DNA from: Pseudoduganella lutea
GTDB taxonomy: Bacteria; Pseudomonadota; Gammaproteobacteria; Burkholderiales; Burkholderiaceae_D
Length of the DNA: 64,000 nucleotides
Direction: 5' to 3'
Assembly: GCF_004209755.1 (NCBI RefSeq)
Contig: NZ_CP035913.1
Location: 3,658,001 to 3,722,000, forward strand
Part shown: positions 8,538 to 18,473 of the stretch, piece by piece
Numbering within the stretch: the stretch's first letter is position 1
Layout: each line of letters starts with the position of its first letter
The notes under the pieces: model-generated
The model's input: only the letters and a program-made list of their open reading frames with translations
What the model was told of the DNA's origin: nothing
Database searches by the model: none
Translations under genes and position numbers: made by a program

Positions 8538-8816
8538 TCAGTCCCGCTTGATCACCGGCAGCGGGTCCGCTTCCGCCGTTTCGCCGGCCGGCACGGGTTT
8601 CTGGATGCCGGCATCGCGCCCGTAATTGTCCGTGTCGACGAGGCCCTGTTCGATGTCGCGCCCGGCCTGCTCGATGCGCGTGCGCTCCTTCTGGTGCTCC
8701 GCGCCCTCGGGCGACTGGTCGCGCTCGTGCGGCAGGCGCTTGCCGGCCGTGTCGTCGATGTGCACGTTGGTGTTGACCTGGCGGTCCTTCGAGTTCGGTT
8801 CCCGTGATTCGTTCAT
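8538..8816 (-). CDS. Small hydrophilic protein of unknown function
   Basis: A 92-residue, highly charged protein with no cysteine, no membrane segment and no family I recognise. It contains an E/R/Q-rich stretch ('HQKERTRIEQAGRDIEQGL') that could be helical and a Pro-rich end. The composition resembles small stress-induced hydrophilins, but this is only an impression. The ATG at 8816 is preceded by GGAG at 9 nt spacing; a TTG five codons upstream overlaps that site and is less likely. Confidence 0.5.
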   Translation of the reverse strand: MNESREPNSKDRQVNTNVHIDDTAGKRLPHERDQSPEGAEHQKERTRIEQAGRDIEQGLVDTDNYGRDAGIQKPVPAGETAEADPLPVIKRD

Positions 8817-8983
8817 GATGCTTTTCTCCAATACTTAACTGAATCTCATCATATCGGCTACTTTCAATCACAGTCGCCCGCTTGGATCGCCCGCCATCGT
8901 GTTGCAAATTGCTATTATTCTTGTGCATTTTTGGCAAGGAATCGGTAGCATGGATGGCTGGAGCCGCCACCGAGAGGCATTGC

Positions 8984-9877
8984 GTGAAACCCGTCCTCAA
9001 CCATGCACCCGACCACCACGCCATGCCGGCGAATTGCCGAAACTGCGGCAGCGCCGCCAGCGGAAACTACTGCGCGCAATGCGGCCAGGAAACACGGCTG
9101 CACATGCCCAGTTTCACCGAGTTCGCCCATGAATTCATCACCCACTACGTGGCGCTGGAAGGCAAACTGTGGGGCACCTTCGCCCGGCTGCTGTTCCGGC
9201 CTGGCGCGCTGACGAACGAATACCTGGCGGGCCGGCGCCGGCGCTACGTGGAACCGCTGCGTGTGTACCTGACGCTGTCGATCCTGTTCTTTGCGCTGGT
9301 CAAGTTTTCAGGCGTCGACATTTACCGCGAAAACGATGCTGCCGTTGCCGGCAGCGCGGCACATGGCACGGCGGCGCACACGGTGGCAAGCGAAAACCGC
9401 GTGCGACTCGGCGCCGCGCTGGCGCCGGACGTGTCACGCTGGGCGCCCGGCGTGCGGGCGGCGGCCGACCGGTTCGACGCCCTCGACAGCGAAGCCAAGG
9501 GGAGGGTGCTGAAGGATGGCTTCTTCCGTTACGCGCCCTACGCGATGTTCTGCCTGATGCCGGTGTTTGCGCTGTACCTGAAAGGCTTGTACGCCGGCAC
9601 CGGCCGGCGCTATGGCGAGCACCTGCTGTTCGCGCTGCACAGCAATGCGTTTGCCTTTGCGATGTTTTCCGCCTTCCTGCTGGTGCCGGATGGATTCTTC
9701 AAGTTCGTGCTGTTCTGCTGGCTGATCGGCTACCTGCCGTGGGCCATGCAGCGCGTGTACCGCAAGGGCCTGTTCGGCACCGCCTGGCGCTGGGCGGTGC
9801 TGATGGCGCTGCATCTGATGTCGATGGCGCTTGCGATCCTTGGCGCGGCGTTCCTCGGCGTCGCACTGGCGCACTGA
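8984..9877 (+). CDS. DUF3667 domain-containing membrane protein
   Basis: A 297-residue protein. Near the N-terminus is a zinc-ribbon-like pair 'CRNCG' ... 'CAQCGQ', then the DUF3667 signature 'FTEFAHEFITHYVALEGKLWGTFARLLFRPGALTNEYLAGRRRRYVEPLRVYLTLSILFF'. Several C-terminal hydrophobic segments (about residues 190-295) indicate an integral membrane protein. The function is unknown. The start is uncertain: GTG at 8984 has GAGAGG 8 nt upstream, while ATG at 9023 sits directly before the cysteine motif but lacks a clear ribosome site. It precedes the nadK promoter. Confidence 0.75.
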   Translation: MKPVLNHAPDHHAMPANCRNCGSAASGNYCAQCGQETRLHMPSFTEFAHEFITHYVALEGKLWGTFARLLFRPGALTNEYLAGRRRRYVEPLRVYLTLSILFFALVKFSGVDIYRENDAAVAGSAAHGTAAHTVASENRVRLGAALAPDVSRWAPGVRAAADRFDALDSEAKGRVLKDGFFRYAPYAMFCLMPVFALYLKGLYAGTGRRYGEHLLFALHSNAFAFAMFSAFLLVPDGFFKFVLFCWLIGYLPWAMQRVYRKGLFGTAWRWAVLMALHLMSMALAILGAAFLGVALAH

Positions 9878-9879
9878 TC

Positions 9880-9908
9880 TTGCACAACCGTTCATCGCCG
9901 CTTATACT
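9880..9908 (+). promoter_or_regulatory. Sigma70 promoter of nadK-recN, overlapped by a LexA box
   Basis: TTGCAC at 9880-9885 and TATACT at 9903-9908 are separated by exactly 17 bp. Transcription would begin near 9915, giving a leader of about 200 nt before the nadK ATG. The -10 hexamer runs into the LexA box. Confidence 0.7.
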
Positions 9909-9924
9909 GTTTAAATATACAGTA
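9905..9924. promoter_or_regulatory. LexA box (SOS operator) upstream of nadK-recN
   Basis: TACTGTTTAAATATACAGTA contains the LexA core CTGT-N8-ACAG with an AT-rich centre and matching outer TA/TA, very close to the Escherichia coli consensus. It overlaps the -10 element and the start point, so LexA binding would block RNA polymerase. recN is a classical SOS gene, which supports the assignment. Confidence 0.85.
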
Positions 9925-10120
9925 ATCGTGAGCGTACTTTGTTGGCAAAGGAGCGGCAGGCTGCTTGCATGAAACAGCGGGTGCATGGCGAAACGGCATC
10001 GAAATGGGTTACCCTTCGCCGTGCACGCAGCTGAAGTAAACCGATAAGCAACCAATGAACCACGCAGATGAACGACCAGCGTGCATGAACCGGTCCCGTT
10101 TGCCCGTCAAAGAGCTCCCT

Positions 10121-11020
10121 ATGCCTGCCACTCCTGCCATGTACAACACGATCGCGCTGGTCGTCCGGCCCAATACGGCCGGCATCGAAGATTCCGTGCG
10201 CGACGTGCTCGCCTTCCTGCACGAGGGTGGTTACAGCGTTGTGTTCGATACCGACACGGCGGATCACCTGAACATGCCCGAGATTCCCGCCATGAGCGCG
10301 CAGGGCATCGGCGAGAAATGCGACTGCGCGATCGTGATGGGGGGCGATGGCACGATGCTGGGCATCGCCCGCCAGCTGGCGCCGTTCGAGGTGCCGCTGA
10401 TCGGCATCAACCAGGGCCGGCTGGGCTTCATGACCGATATCCCGCGCGACGGCATGCTGCCCGTGCTGGCGCGCATCCTGGCCGGCACGCACAAGGCCGA
10501 GCGCCGCACCCTGCTCGAAGGGCGTGTGCTGCGTGAAGGCAAGGCGATCCACGTCGGCCTGGCCGTCAACGACGTGGTCGTGGCGCGCGGCGCCGGTTCC
10601 GGCATGGTGGAACTGCGCGTCGATGTCGACGATCACTTCATGTACAACCAGCGTTCCGATGGCCTGATCGTTTCCACGCCCACCGGCTCCACGGCCTATG
10701 CGCTGTCGGCCGGCGGTCCGCTGCTGCACCCCACGCTGGGCGGCATCGTGATGGTGCCGATCGCGCCGCACGCGCTGTCGAACCGCCCGATCGTGCTGCC
10801 CGATTCGAGCGAGATCGTCATCGAGATCAACCGCGGGCGCGACATCACGGTGAACTTCGACATGCAGACGTTCGCCAGCCTGATGCCGCAAGACCGCATC
10901 CACATCCGCCGTTCACCGCACGCGATGACCTTCCTGCATCCGGAAGGCTGGAGCTACTACAACACGCTGCGCGAGAAACTGCACTGGAACGAGTATCCGT
11001 CCACGGACGGAAGAATCTAA
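10121..11020 (+). CDS. nadK: NAD kinase
   Basis: A 299-residue NAD kinase, which phosphorylates NAD+ to NADP+ in the cytoplasm. The diagnostic 'GGDGT' is present in 'VMGGDGTMLGIARQ', followed by 'GINQGRLGFMTD', 'NDVVVARG' and 'STPTGSTAYALSAGGP'. The ATG at 10121 gives the usual family length; in-frame ATGs further upstream (10055, 10085) would add a non-conserved extension. It is 24 bp upstream of recN and shares its SOS-type promoter. In many Burkholderiales hrcA precedes this gene; here a DUF3667 gene does. Confidence 0.95.
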   Translation: MPATPAMYNTIALVVRPNTAGIEDSVRDVLAFLHEGGYSVVFDTDTADHLNMPEIPAMSAQGIGEKCDCAIVMGGDGTMLGIARQLAPFEVPLIGINQGRLGFMTDIPRDGMLPVLARILAGTHKAERRTLLEGRVLREGKAIHVGLAVNDVVVARGAGSGMVELRVDVDDHFMYNQRSDGLIVSTPTGSTAYALSAGGPLLHPTLGGIVMVPIAPHALSNRPIVLPDSSEIVIEINRGRDITVNFDMQTFASLMPQDRIHIRRSPHAMTFLHPEGWSYYNTLREKLHWNEYPSTDGRI

Positions 11021-11044
11021 CAAGAAGGCCTTCAAGCGAGACCT

Positions 11045-12691
11045 ATGCTGCGTACATTGTCCATCCGCGATTTCGTCATTGTCGATTCCATCGAACTGGA
11101 GTTTTCCGCCGGCTTCACGGTGTTCACAGGCGAAACGGGCGCCGGCAAGTCGATCCTGATCGATGCCCTGACACTGGCGCTGGGCGGGCGGGGCGATGCG
11201 AGCGTGGTGCGCGAAGGCGCGGCCAAGGCCGACATCACGGCCGATTTCGCGATCACTGAAGCGGCGCGCCAATGGCTCGAGGCGAACGAGTGCGCCTCCG
11301 AGGATGGCGGTGCGCTGCTGCGCCGCGTGATCGACAACGCCGGCCGCTCCAAGGCCTACATCAACGGTATCGCCGCCACCGCCGCCCAGCTGCGCGAACT
11401 GGGCGACCTGCTGGTGGACATCCATGGCCAGCACGCCCATCAGTCGCTGCTGAAGGCGGATGCGCAGCGCGAACTGCTCGACAGCCAGGCCGGCGCGAAC
11501 GGCAAGGAAGTGACGGTCGCCTACAAGGCCTGGCGCGCGCTGGCCAAGCAGCTGGAGGAATTCGAAACCAATGCCGCCAACGTGCTGCTCGAACGCGAGC
11601 GCCTGGAGTGGCAGGTGAGCGAGCTCGACAAGCTGGCGCCGAAGCCGGGCGAGTGGGCCGAGATCGGCAACGAGCACAGCCGGCTGTCGCATGCGGCCAG
11701 CCTGCTCGAAGGCGCGCAGGAGGCGCTGTCCGTGATTTCCGAATCGGACGAGCAGCCGATCGTGTCGCAGCTGTCGTCGCTGAACCAGAAGCTCGCCAAG
11801 CTCGTGTCGGTGGATACGGAATTGCAGCCGGTCGTCGACCTGATCGAATCGGCGCGCATCCAGCTGCAGGAATCGGCGTATGCGCTGAACACCTACCTGG
11901 ATCGCGTGGAGCTCGACCCGGAACGCCTGCGCGTAGTCGATGCGCGCATGGAAGCGCTGCATTCATCGGCGCGCAAATACCGCGTCGACCCCGACGACCT
12001 GCCGGCCGAACATGCACGGCTGGTCGCGCAACTGGCCCAGCTGGCCGATGCCACGGATATCGAAGGCTTGCGCAAGCAGGAAGCAAAACTGAAGGATGAT
12101 TACCTGGCGGTGGCGCGCAAGCTGTCCGCCACGCGCGCCACGGCGGCGCGCGCGTTGAGCGACGCCGTCACGAAGGCGATGCAGGACCTGAACATGACGG
12201 GCGGCCGCTTCGAGGTGGCGCTGCATCCATGCGAGCCTTCCGCCAAGGGGCTCGAACAGGTGGAATTCCTGGTGGCCGGCCACGCCGGCGTGGCGCCGCG
12301 GCCGCTGGCCAAGGTGGCTTCCGGTGGTGAACTGGCGCGCATCTCGCTGGCCATTTCCGTCATCACGTCGAACGCCACCACCGTGCCCACGCTGATCTTC
12401 GACGAGGTCGACAGCGGCATCGGCGGCGGCGTCGCCGAAGTGGTGGGGCGGCTGCTCAAGCGCCTGGGCCAGGAGCGCCAGGTGCTGTGCGTGACCCACC
12501 TGCCGCAGGTGGCCAGCCAGGGCAACAGCCACTTCCAGGTGGCGAAAAGCACGCTGGCTAACGGCAAGACCGCTTCGCGCATCGAAGTCCTCGATGCCAA
12601 GGCCCGCGTCGAGGAAGTGGCCCGCATGCTGGGCGGCCTCGAGATCACCGCCACCACCCGCAAGCACGCCCGCGAATTGCTGGCTTCCTGA
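11045..12691 (+). CDS. recN: DNA repair protein RecN
   Basis: A 548-residue SMC-like ATPase acting in recombinational repair of double-strand breaks. Walker A 'GETGAGKS' is at residues 29-36 after 'MLRTLSIRDFVIVDSIELEF'. A long coiled-coil middle contains the Q-loop-like 'LVDIHGQHAHQSLL'. The C-terminal ABC half has 'ASGGELARISLAI', Walker B 'TLIFDEVDSGIGG' and 'CVTHLPQVA'. It lies immediately behind nadK under a LexA-box promoter, so strong DNA-damage induction is expected. NadK coexpression would raise NADP+ supply at the same time. Confidence 0.96.
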   Translation: MLRTLSIRDFVIVDSIELEFSAGFTVFTGETGAGKSILIDALTLALGGRGDASVVREGAAKADITADFAITEAARQWLEANECASEDGGALLRRVIDNAGRSKAYINGIAATAAQLRELGDLLVDIHGQHAHQSLLKADAQRELLDSQAGANGKEVTVAYKAWRALAKQLEEFETNAANVLLERERLEWQVSELDKLAPKPGEWAEIGNEHSRLSHAASLLEGAQEALSVISESDEQPIVSQLSSLNQKLAKLVSVDTELQPVVDLIESARIQLQESAYALNTYLDRVELDPERLRVVDARMEALHSSARKYRVDPDDLPAEHARLVAQLAQLADATDIEGLRKQEAKLKDDYLAVARKLSATRATAARALSDAVTKAMQDLNMTGGRFEVALHPCEPSAKGLEQVEFLVAGHAGVAPRPLAKVASGGELARISLAISVITSNATTVPTLIFDEVDSGIGGGVAEVVGRLLKRLGQERQVLCVTHLPQVASQGNSHFQVAKSTLANGKTASRIEVLDAKARVEEVARMLGGLEITATTRKHARELLAS

Positions 12692-12719
12692 TCCCCACAG
12701 TCATCCCGTCACGGTACAG

Positions 12720-12865
12720 CTCGTGTCCACCTTGGGGTCAACCCCAGAATTGGACACGAGCACGGCCTTTAACGCTGATGGAACCCTGATACCAGGCACA
12801 AGCACACGAAGCCATCGCACAGTAGAGGCCGTGTCCGATTTCAGGCCTGACCCCACGGTGGACAC
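12720..12865. repeat. Pair of GTGTCC/GGACAC hairpin repeats between recN and hemH
   Basis: The first unit is an inverted repeat with arms CTCGTGTCCA and TGGACACGAG at 12720-12760, enclosing GGGGTCAACCCC. The second has arms GTGTCC (12831-12836) and GGACAC (12860-12865), enclosing a TGACCCC segment. The shared GTGTCC/GGGGTCA words show that both belong to one intergenic repeat family. They may also serve as the recN transcript end; no U-tract follows. Confidence 0.7.
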
Positions 12866-12916
12866 GAACTCGGCAGTAGCGGCACGGGAGCCGCAGCGGC
12901 ACGGCGGCGAGCCGCA

Positions 12917-12922
12917 TATAAT
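12917..12922 (+). promoter_or_regulatory. Candidate -10 element for hemH
   Basis: A perfect TATAAT lies 33 bp before the hemH ATG. The -35 position (around 12894-12899) is weak, so this is a partial match. It suggests hemH has its own promoter after the repeat pair. Confidence 0.4.
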
Positions 12923-12954
12923 CTACGTCTACCTCCAATGATGACAAAGATTCC

Positions 12955-14064
12955 ATGGCTTTCGCGAAAGAACCTCCTCACCAGCACGGCACCGTCAGCG
13001 GCAGCGCGATCGTGCTGGTCAATCTCGGCACGCCCGATGCGCCCACGCGTGGCGCCGTGCGCCGCTATCTGAAGCAGTTCCTGTCCGACCCGCGCGTGGT
13101 CGAGATCCCGCGAGCGGTGTGGTGGTTCATCCTGCACGGCGTGATCCTGCCGTTCCGTTCCGGCCAGTCGGCGAAGAAATATGCGTCGATCTGGACGGAA
13201 GACGGCTCGCCGCTGCGCGTCCACACGCAGAACCAGGCAATGCTGCTGCACGAGGCGCTGCAGGCGCGTGGCCACCAGGATGTGACGGTGGCGATGGCCA
13301 TGCGCTACGGCACGCCGGCGCTGCCGGACGTGCTGGCCCGCCTGAAGGCCGACGGCTGCGACCGTATCGTCGTGCTGCCGGCCTATCCGCAATATTCCGG
13401 CACCACCACCGGTTCGATCTGGGATGCCGTGTTCAAGCATTACCGGAAAATCCGCAATATTCCTGAACTGCGGCTGGTCAAGAACTACCACGACCACGAA
13501 GCCTATATCGAGGCGCTGCGCCAGAACGTGCTGGCACATTGGGAACAACATGGCCGCGCGAAAAAGCTCGTGATGAGTTTCCACGGCGTGCCGAAGCGCA
13601 CGCTGCTGCTGGGCGACCCGTACCACTGCGAGTGCCACAAGACGGCGCGCCTGCTGGCCGCCGCGCTGAAGCTGCGCGACGAAGATTACATCGTCACGTT
13701 CCAGTCCCGCTTCGGCAAGGCCGAATGGCTGCAGCCCTACACGGCCCCCACCGTGCAGAAGCTGGCGCAGGAGGGCGTGCGCAGCATCGACGTGATCTGC
13801 CCGGGCTTTACCAGCGACTGCCTGGAAACGCTGGAGGAAATCGCCATGGAAGTGCGCCACGATTTCCTCACGGCTGGCGGCAAGGAATTCCACTACATCC
13901 CCTGCCTGAACGAGAGCCCGGCATGGATTGCCGCGCTGGCGGAAATTGCCGAGCAGCACATGATCGGCTGGCCGGCGATGGTGTCGCCATCACAGCGCGC
14001 CATGCGCCAGCACGACGCCGCCCGCGGCCGCGAGCGCGCGATCGCGCTTGGCGCAGCCGACTGA
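12955..14064 (+). CDS. hemH: Ferrochelatase
   Basis: A 369-residue ferrochelatase, which inserts Fe2+ into protoporphyrin IX in the last step of heme synthesis. Diagnostic stretches: 'IVLVNLGTPDAPT', 'LKQFLSDPRVVEIPR', 'AMRYGTPALPDVL', 'VLPAYPQYSGTTTGSIWDAVF', 'MSFHGVPKRTLLLGDPYHCECHKTARLLA', 'TFQSRFGKAEWLQPYTAPTVQKLAQEGV' and 'CPGFTSDCLETLEEI'. The conserved active-site His of 'SFHGVP' and the Glu in 'CLETLEEI' are present. The sequence after the enzyme core is short and does not show a cysteine cluster. It is placed between recN and grpE as in related genomes. Confidence 0.96.
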   Translation: MAFAKEPPHQHGTVSGSAIVLVNLGTPDAPTRGAVRRYLKQFLSDPRVVEIPRAVWWFILHGVILPFRSGQSAKKYASIWTEDGSPLRVHTQNQAMLLHEALQARGHQDVTVAMAMRYGTPALPDVLARLKADGCDRIVVLPAYPQYSGTTTGSIWDAVFKHYRKIRNIPELRLVKNYHDHEAYIEALRQNVLAHWEQHGRAKKLVMSFHGVPKRTLLLGDPYHCECHKTARLLAAALKLRDEDYIVTFQSRFGKAEWLQPYTAPTVQKLAQEGVRSIDVICPGFTSDCLETLEEIAMEVRHDFLTAGGKEFHYIPCLNESPAWIAALAEIAEQHMIGWPAMVSPSQRAMRQHDAARGRERAIALGAAD

Positions 14065-14108
14065 GCCCGGTCGCGGCGAGTTCGCAACATAAGCATCCTG
14101 ATACGTTG

Positions 14109-14135
14109 TTAGCACTTGCCGTCGGTGAGTGCTAG
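14109..14135. promoter_or_regulatory. CIRCE element (HrcA operator) upstream of grpE
   Basis: TTAGCACTT, nine bases, then GAGTGCTAG: the CIRCE inverted repeat (consensus TTAGCACTC-N9-GAGTGCTAA) with only two changed positions. It lies about 185 bp before grpE, implying repression by HrcA. No hrcA gene is in the window. Confidence 0.85.
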
Positions 14136-14236
14136 CCTGTTAAAATAACAGGTTGTCGGGCCACGCCCGGCCATGATTTGCCAGCCGTTTGTCAAGCGCT
14201 GTCCGAACAAAGGGTTTGTTTCAACGCCATAAATCC

Positions 14237-14264
14237 CTTGAAATAGTAGGGGATAGCCCCAGAT
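14237..14264 (+). promoter_or_regulatory. Sigma32 (heat-shock) promoter of grpE
   Basis: CTTGAA at 14237-14242 and CCCCAGAT at 14257-14264 are separated by 14 bp. The sigma32 consensus is CTTGAA and CCCCATNT, so only one position differs. Transcription would start near 14271, about 50 nt before the grpE ATG. The CIRCE element lies upstream, so grpE appears to have both HrcA and RpoH inputs. Confidence 0.75.
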
Positions 14265-14319
14265 TCGGCCAGTGCAGCAAGGGCAATGTCAAACAAACAC
14301 GATTTTCAGGAGTCAAACG

Positions 14320-14901
14320 ATGCAAGACCAGGAAAACCAGGCCAGCCAGAATCCCGAGGAATTGCAACAGGATGCCCAAGCGCAGCAACAGGCGTCGCAG
14401 CAGCAGCCTTCGCAGCAGGCTCCTTTCGAGTCCGCAGCCAATCCGAGCCTGGAAGAGCAACTGTCCGCCGCGGAAGCCAAGCTGGCTGAAATGCATGACG
14501 CCTTCATGCGCGCCAAGGCCGAGGGCGACAATATCCGCCGCCGTGCCCAGGATGACGTGGCCAAGGCCCACAAGTTCGCCGTCGAGAGCTTCGCCGAGGC
14601 GCTGCTGCCGGTGAAGGACAGCCTGGAAATGGCACTGAAGGTGGAAGCGCCATCCATCGAGTCGCTGAAGGAAGGCGTGGAAATGACGCTCAAGCAGCTG
14701 ACCTCCGCGTTTGAACGCAACAAGCTGCTCGAAGTGGTGCCTGCCGCCGGCGACAAGCTGGACCCGAACCGTCACCAGGCCGTGGCCATGGTGCCGGCCG
14801 AGCAGGAAGCCAATACCGTCGTTGCCGTACTGCAAAAGGGTTACACGATCGCGGACCGCCTGTTGCGCCCCGCCATCGTCACGGCTGCCCAGCCGAAGTG
14901 A
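14320..14901 (+). CDS. grpE: GrpE, nucleotide exchange factor of the Hsp70 system
   Basis: A 193-residue GrpE that releases ADP from DnaK. The N-terminus is a Gln-rich acidic coil with many Q repeats. A long coiled coil ('[36 protein letters not shown]') follows, then the C-terminal beta domain with '[45 protein letters not shown]'. The ATG at 14320 has CAGGAG upstream; an in-frame start at 14272 would lie at the predicted transcription start. It is followed by dnaK after 80 bp. Confidence 0.95.
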   Translation: MQDQENQASQNPEELQQDAQAQQQASQQQPSQQAPFESAANPSLEEQLSAAEAKLAEMHDAFMRAKAEGDNIRRRAQDDVAKAHKFAVESFAEALLPVKDSLEMALKVEAPSIESLKEGVEMTLKQLTSAFERNKLLEVVPAAGDKLDPNRHQAVAMVPAEQEANTVVAVLQKGYTIADRLLRPAIVTAAQPK

Positions 14902-14910
14902 TCGCAAGCA

Positions 14911-14938
14911 CTTGAAAAGCAAGAGCTTTTCCGCATAT
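14911..14938 (+). promoter_or_regulatory. Sigma32 (heat-shock) promoter of dnaK
   Basis: CTTGAA at 14911-14916, a 14-bp spacer, and CCGCATAT at 14931-14938. The match to CTTGAA/CCCCATNT has one mismatch in the -10 element. The start would be near 14945, 37 nt before the dnaK ATG. The spacer length is identical to the one at grpE. Confidence 0.75.
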
Positions 14939-14981
14939 AAGACTTATTCAGAAACTAATCCGTTACGAGGAAGAACAAACC

Positions 14982-16934
<1,953 letters not shown>

Positions 16935-17001
16935 TCCGGCGCGTGCCGTCAAGACCGGCCAGGAGCATCCGGCGCATCCAAGCGCCGGGCGCTCCCGGTC
17001 C

Positions 17002-17045
17002 CGCCGAGCGGAGCGGCCGTAGCACGGTGCCCGCTCGGCGTTTTT
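17002..17045 (+). terminator. Rho-independent terminator after dnaK
   Basis: A perfect 10-bp stem (CGCCGAGCGG / CCGCTCGGCG) with a 19-nt GC-rich loop is followed by TTTTT. It ends about 110 bp after the dnaK stop, suggesting that dnaJ is at least partly transcribed separately. Confidence 0.85.
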
Positions 17046-17192
17046 GCATAATCGGCAGGGTTTTGAGGTTGTTTCACAACGCCAATGTTGCCCGGATCGT
17101 CGGGCGGTGGCGGCAGTGGCGGCCGCAGGTAGCGACAACCCCGTCGTCCTGCTACAGTCTCCCTTCTATACAGTTCAGTTAGGTGCCTGCAT

Positions 17193-18317
17193 ATGGCAAA
17201 GCGTGATTTTTACGAGATTCTCGGCCTGGCAAAAAATGCCTCGGAAGACGAGATCAAGAAGGCTTATCGCAAGCTTGCGATGAAGTACCACCCGGATCGC
17301 AACCCGGACAACAAAGAGGCGGAAGAGAAGTTCAAGGAAGTCAAGGAAGCCTACGAGATGCTGACCAATCCGGAAAAGCGCGAGGCGTATGACCGCTATG
17401 GTCACGCCGGCGTGGATCCGAACATGGGCGGCGGCGGCTTTGGCGGCGCCGGTGGCTTTGGCGATGCCTTCGGCGACATCTTCGGCGATATCTTCGGCGG
17501 TGGCGGTGGCCGGCGCGGCGGTGGCCCGCAGGTGTACCGCGGCGCCGACCTGCGCTACAACCTCGAGATCACGCTGGAGCAGGCCGCGCACGGCTTCGAC
17601 ACGACGATCCGCGTGCCGGCCTGGGACAAGTGCGATTCGTGCCACGGCTCGGGCGCCAAGCCGGGCACGTCGCCGGTCACCTGCTCGACTTGCGGCGGCC
17701 ATGGCCAGGTGCGCATGCAGCAGGGCTTCTTCAGCATCCAGCAAACCTGCCCGAAGTGCCACGGCACCGGCAAGATCATTCCGGAACCGTGCCCTGCGTG
17801 CTCGGGCGCTGGCCGCATCAAGCGCAACAAGACGCTGGAAGTGAAGATCCCGGCGGGCATCGACAACGGCATGCGCATCCGCTCGTCCGGCAACGGCGAG
17901 CCGGGAACGAATGGCGGGCCGCCGGGCGACCTGTATGTGGAAATCCACATCAAGGCGCACCCGGTGTTCCAGCGCGAAGGCGACGACCTGCACTGCGAAA
18001 TGCCGATCTCGTTCGCGAAAGCGGCACTGGGCGGTGAAATCGAAGTGCCCACGCTGTCCGGCAAGGTGTCGTTCACCGTGCCCGAAGGAACGCAGTCCGG
18101 CAAGACGTTCCGCCTGAAGGGCAAGGGCGTGAAAGGCGTGCGCTCCGGCTACCCGGGCGACCTGTTCTGCCACGTGGCCGTTGAAACGCCGGTCAAGCTG
18201 ACCGACAAGCAGAAGGAACTGCTGCGTGAATTCGAACGTGCCACGGTCGAAGGTGGGTCCAAGCACAGTCCGCAATCGAAGGGCTGGATGGACAAGGTGA
18301 AGGATTTTTTTGAATAA
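17193..18317 (+). CDS. dnaJ: Chaperone protein DnaJ
   Basis: A 374-residue type I DnaJ, the Hsp40 that delivers clients to DnaK and stimulates its ATPase. The J domain is at residues 1-70 with the HPD motif in 'YHPDRNPDN'. A Gly/Phe-rich linker follows ('[22 protein letters not shown]'). Four CxxCxGxG-type zinc-binding repeats follow ([32 protein letters not shown]). The C-terminal substrate domain includes '[12 protein letters not shown]'. It follows a terminator, so it has a separate promoter that I could not define. Confidence 0.97.
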   Translation: MAKRDFYEILGLAKNASEDEIKKAYRKLAMKYHPDRNPDNKEAEEKFKEVKEAYEMLTNPEKREAYDRYGHAGVDPNMGGGGFGGAGGFGDAFGDIFGDIFGGGGGRRGGGPQVYRGADLRYNLEITLEQAAHGFDTTIRVPAWDKCDSCHGSGAKPGTSPVTCSTCGGHGQVRMQQGFFSIQQTCPKCHGTGKIIPEPCPACSGAGRIKRNKTLEVKIPAGIDNGMRIRSSGNGEPGTNGGPPGDLYVEIHIKAHPVFQREGDDLHCEMPISFAKAALGGEIEVPTLSGKVSFTVPEGTQSGKTFRLKGKGVKGVRSGYPGDLFCHVAVETPVKLTDKQKELLREFERATVEGGSKHSPQSKGWMDKVKDFFE

Positions 18318-18417
18318 GCTTTTGGGAGCGGGCGAAAGCCTGCGCCAAGAGACCGCTACCAAAAAAGTACGTTCGGCCGACAGCACCCGGATCGGGTAAA
18401 CTGGCAGCTGATTCTAC

Positions 18418-18450
18418 GGCCGCCGCGTTGCAAGGCAGCAACCGGCGGCC
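18418..18450 (+). promoter_or_regulatory. Stable hairpin between dnaJ and the carbonic anhydrase gene
   Basis: Stem GGCCGCCG/CGGCGGCC is extended by GTTGC/GCAAC after a single bulged base, with a 6-nt loop. It ends 23 bp before the can ATG and is followed by TTGTTA rather than a run of T. It could end dnaJ transcripts weakly or form a 5' leader structure on can mRNA. Confidence 0.45.
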
Positions 18451-18473
18451 TTGTTACGTCTGAAAGGAGCATC

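Noticed and set aside
8524-9024. Minus-strand frame spanning the hypothetical gene and the DUF3667 gene start
   Set aside because: It overlaps a recognised gene on the opposite strand and has no ribosome site; the shorter 92-residue product in a different frame is better supported.
14136-14152. Palindrome CCTGTTA-AAA-TAACAGG after CIRCE, first read as a LexA box
   Set aside because: The CTGT and ACAG halves are 7 bp apart, not 8, and no -10/-35 pair fits in the manner seen at nadK and the radical SAM gene.
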